Part shown: one piece after another, positions 12,281 through 24,610 of the stretch
How the letters are laid out: each line of letters opens with the position of its first letter
How positions within the stretch are numbered: the stretch's first letter is position 1
Source: Setophaga petechia
Lineage: Eukaryota > Chordata > Aves > Passeriformes > Parulidae
DNA length: 64,000 bases
Direction of reading: 5' to 3'
Assembly: GCA_024362935.1 (NCBI GenBank)
Contig: JANCRA010000014.1
Location: 9,875,258 to 9,939,257 of the forward strand
Made by a program: the position numbers and the translations under genes
The notes under the pieces: generated by a model
The model's database searches: none
Told to the model about the DNA's origin: nothing
Seen by the model: the letters and a program-made list of their open reading frames with translations, nothing else

Positions 12281-15200
12281 TTGGGATTCAGTGTTACACA
12301 AATGAAACATTGTGAGCTTGGACAATGGAAATGTGCCTCTCCACTTGCCTGCTAGCTGGGAAGCCCCTCTTCTGTAGGCAGAGAGCACACTGGATAAACA
12401 TCTCTTCTATCTGGGACTCTCATGATGGTAATCCTCAAAGAGAACATGGAGATTTATTATTTTCCTACTAAGTTAGCTCTCCTGTGTTTTATGTGGTGTC
12501 TGTAATTATCCTGGCATTGGTGTCCACAGTGCTGCATAATAACACCATAAAAAAACAGTGAAGGTGGTGCTCCTCTAATTTTTTAGTGTGTCCAGACTGA
12601 GAATTTTTTTAAACGTAAGCATACTGTAGCATGTGTATTATATGAAAAACTAATATCCATGCTTATGTGGCTGAGGCTGTGGTTTTATTTGGCATTAATG
12701 AGACTGGAAATATTTTTTAATGTTGTTCTCAAGGGTTTTTTAATGATGCAGAAAAGGGGGTTTGGGAATGAGTAAGTTGCTGAGTGCAGGAGTGTGGAAC
12801 AGGTTCTGTTCCTGTTGGAAATCTGCTGTTTTCCTACAGCTTCTGCAGGTGTGGGCAGGGGACAGCAGTGGGTTGTCTGTCACTCACAGCTGCCCTGGAC
12901 CAGCCAACAGCTGGCAGCAGCTCCAGCTCCTGCTGCAGTCAGGCTTTTCGTGGAAAGTTAAACAGTTGTCTGTAACTTTCTTACTGCCTTATTGCAGATG
13001 AGAGGGAGCTGTACCAAAGTGCATACACACATTCCTTTCTCATTACACATCTGCAGCCAGCTGGGTATTCTAATAGAGAGAATCACTCAATCAGGCAGGG
13101 AAGCAGACTAACAGAATCAGACTGTCATGCAACTGTTTACATTTATTCGTTGTTCTTAGTCCATTTATATAGTTTTATTGCTGTAGTCATTTTGGAAGTG
13201 AAGTCAAACTGAAATATGATTAATACACTGATGGTTACTTGCTGTGGCCAGAGTGCAACATGGGAGAGAGTTCAAGTGCAACCAGCTGCATTATAAACTG
13301 CTTAAACCAAGGAAAAGTCCATGGAGTAAATGAAACTACGTCAGCAAGATTAGCCCCACCAATCACAGCCAGAATGGAGAATATTAAGAGGACCAGAATA
13401 TTTTTGAAATGAGAATGACCAAGTTAAAACAAGCAAAAAGAACTTAGCCAGGAAACCACTTATCTTTTGAGTCTTGATAGTCCCCATGAAACTCCCTGAA
13501 CCACATTTCCTTCTTTGAAATAATGAAGTGGCCCAGAGCCACTATCTTGCAGAGCTGCAAGGTCAGCTATAAAAAGCTGCAGGTTGCTGAACTCAACAGC
13601 TATTTTTGTTATTGAGGTTGGTCTCTACATGCCAGCATGTTCAAACTGAAATGTAACTTGCCCAGGAAATTAGTTAGTGTGCACACAAATACAAGATTAT
13701 AATTACAGCTACAGAATGCTGCTCACTGGAGAATTGAACTTGGATGGGAAAGCTAGTCCTTTTCTTTGCCCATTTTATTTGGAAAGAAAAGAAACAATGC
13801 AAGCTGCCAATATTTTGATGTCAGCATCCTTTGTTTTTTCTGGCTATCTGAGACCTCTTTGATCCTCATGCTGCCAGAAATGTTTGCTCTGGCTGTGCTC
13901 CTTCTTTCCAACAGATCGACTATTTTGCTACAGGTTGTCAGAATGAAGGTTTTTAATTTGATGAACTTCTGAGTGTGTGTCTCAGACACCTGTTTCTGTC
14001 CATAACACTTTGTGTTTTTAAACATGTATGTTAATTTGTGAACCATGACAATAAGTGGCATATGTAGAGCCTGAATTCCGGTTCTCTGCCTTTGCTTGAT
14101 GATAACATTTTATTCAGCACTGCAAATGTTATTGGATGTATAATATTAATTAAATGTGGTGACCAGGGTTGACATGGAGCATCTTTTCAATAGCAAGATA
14201 CAGTGCTGGAATATCTAATTCATGGACCTGTCTGGCTGTCATCTTTGGTACTTGTTGGATGAAAGTGAGTAAGACTCCAGCTACACAACTCTGATTAGTT
14301 ACCGAGCTATATCCTGGCAAAAGCAAGGCTGTGTTTTGTATTATATTTGTATGCTTTGTGGATTTCCTGTGTCTGACAATAACTTTTGAGCTGGGACAAA
14401 ATGAAAAACTTCCCACAAAGCTGAGGACCCATATTGGTTAGTCTAGTTATTCTTGGTACTAGAAGCTCCAGTTATAATCTTCTAGGAGACAAATCATATT
14501 TTATATTATACAAGGAGAATATATTAATTTTTCATATTTTTCTAATTTTTCTTGTCTGACCATCTGTATATATAAAGTATTAGTGAGATTAATCTTGTGA
14601 TAGTTGAAATCCAGTTGGATGTTTTTAGTTGAAACACATATAAATAACTGAACTAGTATCACACTGTAATCCAAAGCACTGATTTACATTATAGTAATAT
14701 ATCAGAATCTTTTTCTTTTATGGGAGATGTTTTATAATATTTAATGATTATAGCAATGTAGGTGGTAGGATGAAAGTGCACATTGTGCTAAGGTACTGCT
14801 GGTGTAGGAAATTGCTTTTTGTATCCACAGATCAGAATAGTAAATCATTTAAGAATTGGTGCATATCCAAAACGCATCTGTTGACCCAGATTCTGTCCTC
14901 TGATAACAAGAATGGAGTGATTGTTTTTCTGAGAACCAAATAGATTTTATTTACATTAGTGGAAGTGCCAATAAGGGCTCATTGTGGGATTTGTGGGATA
15001 CTGCTTTTCTTAAAGAATGTGTTTGTGAAACTCTGCTTTGTGCTACCCCCTCTCAGCTCTCTGATTTGGGGAAATATTGCACCAAGAATTTAACAACAAT
15101 ACAATAATTCTAGCAGAGGCAAAGGGGAAAAACCTGTTCCTGACAGCAGCCCACGATAGTATAATATTTCCTGGGTAGAAAAAGTGACTTAAACATCATG

Positions 15201-16246
15201 AACCATATGCTTATAACACCAACTTCTTCAGAAATACAAGGTAATTTATAGTTGCACAGAAAATGAAATGGAGAAGGAGACCTTGAGCCTACCACATAAA
15301 TCCTCCTGATGCATATTTTATTCTGTGTAATAGTGTTTCCAAGGATGGGGTTCCACCTGCATTCCTAATTTCCCCAAGTCAGAAGTGCCTTGATGATCCT
15401 TCTCTCTCCTTCAGTGAGTGAGCACATGCTCTGCTAGAAATAGTCCTGGCATGGAGCATCCATTCTGTGACCTGCAAAGAGAGGGCTGGAGTTCAGTCAC
15501 AGTTCCTTTCCCATGTGGAGGCATATTTCTGCCTCCCTGTTCTTTGCAGAGAAGTGCAGGGTCTGTATAATGAGGATCCCAGATGTTTGCCTTGAGACAG
15601 GACTTGCATTATCACAGCTTCCAGGCTGCCAGCAGGGTCTGGACTCCAGCAGTGGGTTATTTCCTTACTGAGAGGATGGAGTGGCCACATGCATGGGATA
15701 GTTTATTCTGGTCTCCCTGTATTCATAATTATGTGCACTGCTGTAGAGGTAGTCCAGAGCAAAACAGGCTGAGCTTACAACTCTCAGAGCTGGAGAAAGC
15801 ACACGTGGCAGTCTCTAGCTGCTTGGGTTCTCATTGCAAGCTGCACCAGGCACTGAGACTCAAATCAACTGCCCTGAGAACTAGGTTAAAGTACTGTTGA
15901 TAGCAGAACCTGCAACATGGGCCTGAGAGAAAGGAAATTTGAATTCCTTTCATTCATCATTTCTTGTTCCACTTCAGAGAGGATGGGGGTGACCTGGTGC
16001 TATCAGAGGACCTGGGCAACCAGCCTTGCTCTTGGGCTGACCTAATGCTCCCCTGTCAGCTCCATCTGACCCTCTGGCTTGCTGAGGGTGTGTAGCCACC
16101 AAAGGCTCTCTTGTGCTGTGACAAGCTCTAGAAGCTCCCTGTCTCCTCTGCTGACACAGACCAGGCCCAGCTGTCCCACTCCCCTTGTCCCTCTAATGCC
16201 ATTCCACAGGGAGGTGCAGGAAAGGACAGCTGAAAAATGATGGCTT
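12281..16246. other. Non-coding spacer
   Basis: Mostly AT-rich with a GC-richer patch at about 15340-16210. Frames of up to 105 codons occur on both strands and overlap one another; none is recognisable. A possible conserved element at 13190-13400 is listed separately. Confidence 0.55.
13190..13400. promoter_or_regulatory. Possible conserved non-coding element
   Basis: The stretch contains a CRE-half-like ACGTCA (13338-13343), a CCAAT word (13359-13363) and a TGATTAAT homeodomain-type word near 13218. CpG is rare in the surroundings, so the retained CpG in the CRE half is mildly suggestive. No measured conservation supports this. Confidence 0.2.
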
Positions 16247-16308
16247 TCAATGTACACATGTATGTGCTTATCTCTAAGACATGTGGAGGTGAACATATAA
16301 TGTTCTTT
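16247..16308 (+). repeat. Dispersed direct duplication, copy 1
   Basis: Bases 16258-16308 are identical over all 51 positions to 19313-19363 in the same orientation. With the preceding 11 bases (one C inserted relative to copy 2) the related block is 62 bp. Homology stops abruptly on both sides. The hexamer TGTACA occurs at 16251-16256 and again just after the block at 16309-16314, which may be microhomology involved in the insertion. No poly(A), inverted termini or coding content is visible. It is not a CR1 end and matches no family I know. Confidence 0.9.
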
Positions 16309-16370
16309 TGTACATGGGATCACCCTTCCTGTCTCTACTTACTGTATACCTTAATTTCTAGATAAAGTCA

Positions 16371-16394
16371 ATTATTTATCTACAGATAAATAAT
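16371..16394. repeat. Perfect 11-bp hairpin with 2-nt loop
   Basis: The arms 16371-16381 and 16384-16394 are exact reverse complements separated by AC. The composition is TTTATC/GATAAA-rich. It lies immediately before a larger hairpin at 16405-16449, so the two form a paired inverted-repeat structure about 60 bp downstream of duplication copy 1. Confidence 0.8.
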
Positions 16395-16404
16395 AAAGAT
16401 AAAT

Positions 16405-16449
16405 AAATAAAGAACCAACTATCAATTTTTGATAGTTGGTTCTTTATTT
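16405..16449. repeat. Perfect 21-bp hairpin with 3-nt loop
   Basis: The arms 16405-16425 and 16429-16449 are exact reverse complements around TTT. The inner arm reads AAGAACCAACTATCAA, which is not simple sequence, so this is unlikely to be a chance by-product of AT richness. The stem is too short and the loop too tight for a typical microRNA precursor. A recent inverted duplication, such as one made by template switching during replication, is the simplest explanation. Confidence 0.9.
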
Positions 16450-19302
16450 CCTGATTATTTTCTGGGTTTTGCCATTTTGTACAGTTGAAACAGTGCAAAC
16501 TTACCACACACTTGTTGAGTAACTTGTAACAAATAAGACTTCCTCAAAGAACTGAAACACACCCATGTTTCAGATTTGAGTTTTCCAAGAGGCTTTTGGA
16601 CTCAACACTGTGCTAACACAACTATTGTGGCTTCTGAACTGGCTCTGGCTTGGGTCCAGCCCAACTCTGAGCAGGGGCAGAGCTGGCTGGCAGCTGTCAG
16701 TACCCATCTGTGGAGTCATAACCACTAACATTCACTGTATTTATAAAGACCCCTTGCTAGAAAATGCATTCAGCTTTCTGAAACAATAGTTCTTCCAACT
16801 AATTAAAAACAACATTACCCTAACAATATTACATGCTGAAGAAGTAAACAAACCATAAAATGATCAGCAAACCCAGCAGTATTCATTTAGAAATGTATCT
16901 GCTGGAGCACAGTGTAGAAAATTAGCATGATTTTGGTCTGGAGAATATTCTCTACTCCTGGGATCACCACCCAAGAGCTGGAACCACTTGCTGCTCCTGG
17001 CAGGGTGGTAGAGCTGCAAAGCAGCAGGTGGCAGATGAGTGAAAAATCCCATCTGGCAGGAGTTGAGGAGGTGGAACTGAGAGCTTTGGACTCCAGCAGG
17101 TTCATCAGAGTATCCATTTAACAGGCAGCAATTAAAAGGACACAAATCCTGGTGAATGACCACCGCTGCTCAGGGCTCTGCTGTAGTTTGTCTCAGAGTT
17201 CTTTGTGTCCTCCTCAGTGGTGGGGGCTGAGCAGCAGCAGAGCCAGATGGAAGCTGCAGCTCCTGGGGGCTGCTGTCAGCAGGTGCCACAATGCCAGTGG
17301 CCAGCACCAGCCCTTCTGCAGGCCAGCCTGAGAGAGTGAACATTTCTTGCTGATGTTCTCACACCCAGGAAGAACTAAAACTGTGTTTCCTGCATTATTT
17401 TGTCATAAAATGACCTGTGAAAAACTTGAAAAGAAAGTTGAAACTTATTTCCATACTTTGCTTGGCATGGGACTTTGTTTGGAGAGGGTATGGACTTATA
17501 TTAGAACTAAAAATTTATTCTTCTGTCTAAAGGAGTCCACTTGGACTGATCTGATCTGAAGGAGGAGTGAGTCACCTCATCAGAATGATCTCAGTTCAGT
17601 AACATTCCTGTCTCCTCTGGAATGAGGACAAGGCAGCTCTGACCTACCCAACTAGCAATTATATTCCAGTAATTGAATCAGCAGAGAATGCAAAGCACAT
17701 TCCCTGATATAAACTTATTTTGCAGATTTGGGCATATCACTTTTTTCCTTCAAGCTCTCACTGATTATTATTTTAAGTTGGACATATCCTGGTACAGTTG
17801 CAAATATCCTGATTTTCTAAAGACAAAAAAGAAGTCAAGTTCTAAATCCATAAATGCATGCTAGTGGGGTTTTGTTGCTTTTTTTGCTTTTAAAAACAAG
17901 CTATGGTTGTATTGTTGAAATATCTTGTTCAAATCATAACTTAGAGTCTGCAACCTTTTTTTTATATGGAAATGTGGCTCAGATATGCCATTTGAGCAGG
18001 AAAAGATATCATGCTTTTCCTGTTAGTGTTGTCTCTTGCTGCATGCCTGCATCAAGCTGTGGGTGTCCAGGAGCAGCTCTGTATGTGCCATATTGCAGAG
18101 ACAGCACCATGGTGCTCACTTGGGTGCAAAGGGGGCAGTTCTTATCAGCACAGGTAGCTCTGTGCTGGCTATCAGTATTTCTGAGGACTAATTAATGGCA
18201 GAAAAAGAAATAAGATCTCTAATCTTCCTCTTTTTTTGAACAGCCATTCTTTTTCTGATGTCAGTTCTTGCCATTGCCAGAATCTGTTGGATTTTTGCCT
18301 TAAGACTAATTTGGATGCTGACTTGCACAGTATTTCCAGGGAGAAGATATCTTCTCCTATACTGAGAGGCCACTGATGCCCAGGTAGTGTTAAATGCCTT
18401 GGCTCAAAGACAGAGCAAGGCAGGGGATCAGAGCTGATTCCTCCTTTCCCAAATACCTGGATGGCAACATCCTAAATAGGGCAGTGCTTATGGGGAAGGG
18501 CAATGTCTGTTTGTTGCAGGGTACAGCCAAATCTTTGGACATGTGAAAGCTTGTGGAGTCCTGACCTTGAGAAAACCCCGTGCTCCCAAACCCTGGGCTA
18601 ATAAAACATTCCTGCTCTTCACCTGCCTTGCTTTGGGTCCCTTCCCCATCTGGCTTAGAGGAGTCTGCAGCAGGCAGAGTTTAGGAATGGGTGGTGTCTC
18701 ACTCTCAAATTCTCTGCCCACAACTTGTATTAGTGTTAAATTAATACAGGCAATTACCAACAGGGGGTGTTAAATGTATACTTTATTAGTAACAAAATAA
18801 AATATACTATTTATTTTGCTCATCTAAAAGTTGTTTTACCAAGCTGGGCTGTGCATTGGCAGAATTTGCTGTAGCAGTGTCTGATTCTTAACACTGGTAG
18901 CTGCAATTTGCACAGGAATGATGAACTCTTTGTCACAATGAAACATCTTGATTAGATGAACTCAGCTGAAAATGAAAATAAATTCTTCCAACTTAGGAAA
19001 GGTATCATCTGAGTTATAGCTGGGTCAGGTCAGAGCTGAGTGTGTGTTCTAAGTAATTCCTCTGTGGAATTATTGCCATCACCATAATAATATTTCAGTG
19101 AAATCAAAATGGAGATATTTGTCCTGATGGCCTTTCACTTTTTATTTGGGAAATCATTATAGTTACATTATCTCAAGGTTTATGAAGGAAAGGTAGCACC
19201 TGCTCCAGGAATCTACTGAAAAGTTATTTCAAGGGGAAAACTACTGAACTAGAAATTAGGCAGATATTAAAACCATAAAGGTGTTTTCCTTTGTAACAAA
19301 AC
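16450..19302. other. Non-coding spacer
   Basis: Holds a GC-richer, CAG/CTG-rich patch at about 16880-17340 with opposed open frames (99 and 76 codons minus, 64 codons plus), and AT-rich DNA elsewhere. The 113-codon plus frame at 17854-18195 has no recognisable domain. Nothing else is identifiable. Confidence 0.55.
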
Positions 19303-19363
19303 TCAATGTACAATGTATGTGCTTATCTCTAAGACATGTGGAGGTGAACATATAATGTTCTTT
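19303..19363 (+). repeat. Dispersed direct duplication, copy 2
   Basis: Second copy of the 51-bp identical block (19313-19363), preceded by ten bases also shared with copy 1 apart from a one-base deletion. The left edge follows an AAAAC run and the right edge passes into unrelated sequence. Which copy is ancestral cannot be told from the window alone. Confidence 0.9.
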
Positions 19364-21399
19364 CAACTTGGGTTGCATTAAACTCCAGGTTAATCACAGC
19401 TGCTCTCCCTGTCTGCAGGGCTGCCATTTCCAGCACACTTTATGCAGCATTGCTCTGCCCACCCCAGGACAGTACGTGCGGGTGAGGTGTCTAATGGGGT
19501 TATGAGACAGTACCTGGCATTATTTGTTGTTGAATACTTTGGTTTTGCCAACAGGCAGTTTGTCATCTGAAGAGGCAGAGCTCCATTGCCTGTTTGGTTC
19601 TTTCCCAGTCTCTGTCCAGCATGACACAAATGTGAGTCTTTGAGTGTTCTGAGCTTTGTCTTCCATCGCCACCTAAAATTCGATTCTAAGATGGTCTCCT
19701 GTCATTTTGTATCCTCTTTTCCTTCAGCCCTGGGAAAAATGTGTTCAGCAGCACTTTGTTCCACTGTGGGCTTAAAATGTCTGCAAGGCTTCAGGAGGAT
19801 GTTGGATGCATTCCTTGGTTGACAGTATCTACTTATGTGGAGAGTATGGAAAGCTATCCAGGGTAATTAAAAATATTATTTCACTTTGTCATAACTATTT
19901 TTACTCTTTAATGTATTGTAGCTGTGGGTGTCAAGCCACACATCCATTTTAAATATTTATTCCCATGTCCTCAATGTGTACAAGTTTCTCTTGGAGATGT
20001 TCTAGTTATCTCAAAAATTTGGTATAGAATTCCTTTTCTGTGGACTAAAGGAATTTTTTTGATTTCCATGCTTGCATTTCTGCTTGCCCTAGTTTTCTTT
20101 GAACATGAAGAAGTTAATCTTGCCCTGAAAGAAGTTGTATGCTTTACCTTGTGGAGAGAAAGCTGGATTTAATATTACTTTACTTCCCTGTACTCCAGGA
20201 TGATAGCTCCAGTTTTGTTAGCACTGCTATTTTAGGAGATAGGCAAATCTGGAGATTTAATGATTTCTTTTCATTGAAAGCCAGAGGAAATAAGAATTTT
20301 TGATGACTGGTGATTTGATGGTGACTGATGTTAATAGACTTCTTTTGTGAAATTCTAGTTTCTCTCTCTTTAAGAAAAAAACAAACAGTCCTGCAATATC
20401 TTGGTACCACAGTGAATGTCTTCACAAATTTATATAGTGCTGATGACACAGTTTTCTGAAACAAAGATTTGGATGTGGGAGTTAGGAAAAATGTATTTTC
20501 TAGCAGGGAGAGAAGATCTCTGTTAGCTGTGCTGACAAATTGGGAAGGCAAATCAGCCATAAGACTCCATTAATTTGATTTTAATCTTTACTTTATAAAC
20601 CTGAGATTCTGGATGATAGGACACAACCATTTTAATTAAATGGCTTGTACTACCTTTTTTTTTTAATACTTTTTTTTTTGGCAGGAGCTTTGCATAGTTA
20701 ATAAGGACAGGATTACCCTACCTGTACATATCTGATCTATGTAACTTCAGGTTATCCTACCAGATGCTGTGGGTCACTGGGCATCATCTACAAATGTACA
20801 TGTTTTTAGCAACTTTGAAACCAATGGGCCCTTGTGCTGACTGGCAGACTGACTGAAAACTACCTACAATGTTAAATTATGCGTGTTTTCAACCTCCTAA
20901 AAATACTCTGGATTTCTGTTGTGGGGGTTTTGTTTTTCTGTTTTTAAAAGTTTTCTGTGTTTTGATTTTAAGTTTTTCTTTTTTTGAAATTTCTTTGCCC
21001 TTCAAGTTAACCATCAACACTGTGAGGAAAATCCACTTCAGAGAAGGGCAGGTATCCTGCTGCTTTCACACCAATGCTCTCAATGCATCTCCTTAAGGGT
21101 CCTGGCAATCCTTTGAAGTAAAACTAATGTTACCTTTTTTTTCCCCCCTCCTCTTTCTGAAAGACAAGCAGGGTTTGCAGCTCTGTCTGGTGAGGCAGTT
21201 TCCTGCAAGTAACTTCCAACATGAGAAGCTGACTCAGGCTCCTTTCCTATGCAGATAAGGAAAGCTGCTCCATTTCTCAGCGGCCTGCAATTAATCACAC
21301 CAACTTATTGGTAGCACATGTTGACCAAATAGATGCTTTATTTTCTGTAGCACAAAAGGTGGCAAAGAAAGCAACAAGACTTACATTGTGTGATAGCTT
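19364..21399. other. Non-coding spacer
   Basis: AT-rich DNA with two T-rich tracts near 20650-20685. Three CpGs cluster around 19475-19481 in a GTACGTGCGGGTG context but without further enhancer-like structure. A 126-codon minus frame (20180-20560) has no recognisable features. No RNA gene or mobile element was identified. Confidence 0.55.
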
Positions 21400-21850
21400 T
21401 TCTGGTTTGTTTTCTTTAATTCTTTCTTTTCCATGGAACGTCTGCCATGAGGCTGCACGTGTGCGCTGGCGTCAGCCTTCTGCAAACGGAAATAGCATGC
21501 CTGGAATGGTAATTGCTGCCAGCACCCAGGCAAGTGGCTCCCATCCAGGGCACTGAGATCAATTATTTCTCTGGGAGGCTACGTATGTGGGGCTGTTAAT
21601 TTAACAAATGAATTACAGAAAGAAAGAAGGAAGCACCTCTGATGGGTTGTTATTGATGAAGGAATTTATTTTGTTCAGGATGATTCCCCGTTTGTTTGCG
21701 AGGCGAGGATGTGTTGTTATTGTTACTGGTGCTCACCCTGGAGGCTGAGGCAGAGGGATCTGTATTGTTCTGCTGTGTGAAATTGCTTTTGTCATCTCCT
21801 ACAGAAATTCATGAAGTGTGTGTGGAGTGAAGCATGGCGAGGACCTGATT
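21400..21850. promoter_or_regulatory. Candidate conserved non-coding element
   Basis: One of the strongest enhancer-like segments in the first half. About ten CpGs occur between 21438 and 21839, including four within 21456-21472, while the flanking AT-rich kilobases have almost none. Motifs include a perfect CACGTG E-box (21456-21461), GTAATTGC (homeodomain type, near 21509), TACGTA (near 21581), the inverted word GTTAATTTAAC (21595-21605, like an HNF1 site with short spacing) and ATTGTT SOX words near 21719. An 82-codon plus frame (21308-21556) covers part of it but has no domain. Function is inferred from sequence character only. Confidence 0.45.
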
Positions 21851-24450
21851 TTTTGTTATTTTAGTGCTTAGTGATTTTGTTCAAAGCAGTGATCCTGCTG
21901 TCTCAGTGAGTGCAGTGTGTAGCTGGTAGGACCAAAACCCAGAGATTTTATGAAGATGAGTAAAAAGATATACAGTTGGTACAAGCCTGTGTTCTACTGG
22001 GACTTGGTTGTTTCTTATAAGTCAGAATTTTAAAATATAGACCATCGGTCTTTTCCAAAATATTTTATTTTCCTTTCCCAGCAGATTGATGTTGCAAAAA
22101 ATTTTAAAAAACTGTCCTTAAGTTCTAAAACATAAATTTGTCTGAACACTTGGTCTGTGTCCCACACTGCTGCTGGTTTTTTCTTCTTCCCTTTTTTCTC
22201 TGTCTGAACACAGCAGTAGCACAGCTGGAGTGACATTTCCAGATGACTGTTTCTGAAAAACTGCCATAAAATAGCACGGACGGGCCCCTGCTCCTGCCCC
22301 TCACAGATTGTGCCTGGGCTGTAGGAAAAGCACAGAAAGAGCCTCTGAAAAGCCCCACATCCATTTGGGGAAAGATGCTCTTGCTGCTGTGTGCAGAAAA
22401 CAGCCCAGGGAAGCAGGCAGCCCCTCCAGGTCCTTGCAGTGCACAGCAGCCCAGGATCACAGAAGCACAGAAATAGTTTAAAGGCATTGAGGCATAGTAC
22501 TTTCCCTAGGAAATCTTGAGCTTTTCTTCAGAGTGATTCAAATTGAGTGCCAGCACTAAACAGCTTCAAGAGGCATCCCAGCTACCTTTGCACTTCATTT
22601 ATTCTGGCACAACTAAACAGAGCCTTTCTTCTCCTCTGTTAAGATGTGAGAGCTTGTGAGCTTTGCACTCATCCATGAGATCACACACTGGGTTTCAGTT
22701 TCAGACCTCAGTAGTAGCAGCTGGTGGAATAAAAGGATTCCCTGAAATAGCAGCAGTTCCATGTGGTTGTGCCTGTGCAGAGGGAAGCTCAGGCTTTGGG
22801 GTAAGCCCTGTAATCTTGGGCCTCTGCCCATTCCGGCTGCAGCACCTCTGGGAGCATGTTGTGGTTTCCTGTCTCTCTACACCTTGGTTAATTTCCAAAA
22901 TAAATAGAGGCACTCAAGGAGATGCTGCACTCTGGTTTGTGTCCCAGGATGGGGCTGAGCTGCTCACCAAGCAGGTCTGCTCTGGAGCCAGGTGCCCTTG
23001 GACTGTGCTGTTGCTGTGCTGCCCTGCTGCTCTCTGACTGACTTGTGGGGCCTTTGGCTGCAGTGCCTGATGTGGGGATCTTTACTCAGAACTGGTGTCA
23101 TATGCTTCAGAAATGAAACCTCTGATTTCTTTTCTACTGCTTAACACACATACCATGTTGGTCAATTTAGGTTTTCAAGCCCTAAAGTTTCTCAACAGAA
23201 CAAGAGGAGTGCTCCAGGCAGGGTGTCCATCCTTAGCTGCTGAGGTGTCCTGGTGATACCTTCACTCTGAATGCCATCATCACCTGCCAGCTCCAGGCAT
23301 ACTCAAACTGCAGTTAATCTAATTGCATTTTGCAATCCCTAAAATGGCATTTATCATATATAAAAACATAAAATATGTATTTAATATAAAAAACATAAAA
23401 TATGTATTTAAAATATCCCCATGCAATGAAATGCAGAGCTTTTTATGGGCATGGCTGCACGTGTGACTGCACCCAAGTGGTGTCAGAGCCAGCTGCTGTG
23501 TCTGGGCAGCTGTGGGCCTGCTGGTCCCTGTCCATCCTGGATTGATTTGTGCCTGATAGGAGGAGTGTCTGGGTGATTTGAAGTGAGCTGTGCTCTGCAG
23601 GCACACCTGGCTGGGGAGGTGCAGGGCAGTGCTGAGCTGGCTCTTCACAGTCTGTCCTGGCCCCTCTGACAGGAGCTGGATGTGCAGGTTCTCCTGCCCT
23701 GCCATGGAAGCTGTGGGAGAACTTATCTGTGAGGGCTCCTGGTGGGGCCTGTGTGTTCTCATCTGTGGCACTGGGCAGTTGGAGAGGGAGAAAAACCAGC
23801 TGCAGAAGCAGAACAGCTGATTGACTCTGATTTGTTGGTTTGTGCTTTCTATTCCGCTTTAAAACTGGAGTTTGATGTTTCAGTATGGGGAATAGTGGTT
23901 TGCTTGTTTGGGTTTTCAGCTTCTTTAAAAAAAAGTTACTTATATGCCTATTTTTAAGGGAGGAGAATGGGAGGGAAATTATTTTAGTAATTGAAACATA
24001 CACCTTAAATTGTGCATTCCCATGAACAGGGATTGCAGGTAAATACAACCAAAAAAGCCCAAACTACCTCAGCTTTTTTTTTCCTGTAAAACTACTTTCT
24101 TGGAATGCACATTTGAGCAAACTGCAGAAGTTCCTTGAATCTCTATCTATTTCAACTTAGGCATTCAGGTTAGGATAAAATCCTTTATGGTGAGTTTTTG
24201 ACATTCCTATGCACAGCACCTCTAACAGCACAGATGCTCAGAAAGCACCCTTCCTTCACAATATTTATTGCAAAATTTAGGGCACACTTCAATACTTCTG
24301 ATGTCATGAGTGTTAGGAATCTTCAGATAAAACTTTGCACCCTGACTTGAATGGTTGCAATAGTCCAGCAGCTCAGGGTGAGGCCAGAATATTATTGGAT
24401 ATGTGTTTCTGCAGGGTGCCTGCCCCAGCCTAAAGGGCTCAGCTATTTGA
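21851..24450. other. Non-coding spacer with GC-richer blocks
   Basis: Two GC-richer, CTG/CAG-rich but CpG-poor blocks (about 22260-23060 and 23430-23830) alternate with AT-rich DNA. They explain the longest open frames of the window, including 201 codons on the minus strand (23443-24048), 150 codons minus (23319-23771) and 124 codons plus (22663-23037). These overlap in different frames and strands and share no protein family signature. A short CR1-tip-like run near 22453-22480 was considered and rejected. Confidence 0.55.
23358..23411. repeat. 27-bp AT-rich tandem duplication
   Basis: Two head-to-tail copies of an AT-rich unit containing ACATAAAATATGTATTTAA (23358-23383 and 23384-23411) differ by one inserted A. 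This is slippage-type duplication in AT-rich spacer. Confidence 0.8.
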
Positions 24451-24610
24451 GGATTGTAGGATCATGGGGCAGATCAAGATAAAAGGGCCTCAGGAAGTCA
24501 TCTACACTCACCTCCTGCTCCTAGCAGGGTCACCTATGAATTTTGGTCAGTTTAGTCAAGTCTGCAATATTTTACCCAGAATGGAGGTTTAAAACTTCAT
24601 AATGTGCCAC
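24451..24610 (-). mobile_element. CR1 LINE 3'-end fragment, antisense
   Basis: The plus strand reads like the reverse complement of the CR1 3' untranslated end: a degenerate terminal tract with GTAGGATCATGG, then GGGCCTCAGGAAGTCATCTA, CCTCCTGCTC, GCAGGGTCACCTATG, TTTAGTCAAGTCT and finally AATGGAGG, in the family order. The element is a 5'-truncated, old, heavily substituted copy without any reverse transcriptase sequence. The 3' terminus is at about 24451; the 5' truncation point near 24610 is approximate. Confidence 0.75.

Noticed and set aside
16405..16449. Hairpin as a microRNA precursor
   Set aside because: The 21-bp perfect stem with a 3-nt loop is too short and too tight for a typical precursor.
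18757..18771. CCAACAGGGGGTG word as a CTCF site
   Set aside because: Three consensus mismatches, including the key C after the G-run.
22453..22480. GATCACAGAAGCACAGAA run resembling the reverse complement of a CR1 tip
   Set aside because: The bases that follow do not continue into the CR1 3' end, so a chance resemblance is more likely.
23443..24048. 201-codon minus-strand open frame, the longest in the window
   Set aside because: It spans a CpG-poor GC-rich block and an AT-rich block with different compositions, contains no recognisable domain, and overlaps other open frames. Its length is compatible with chance.
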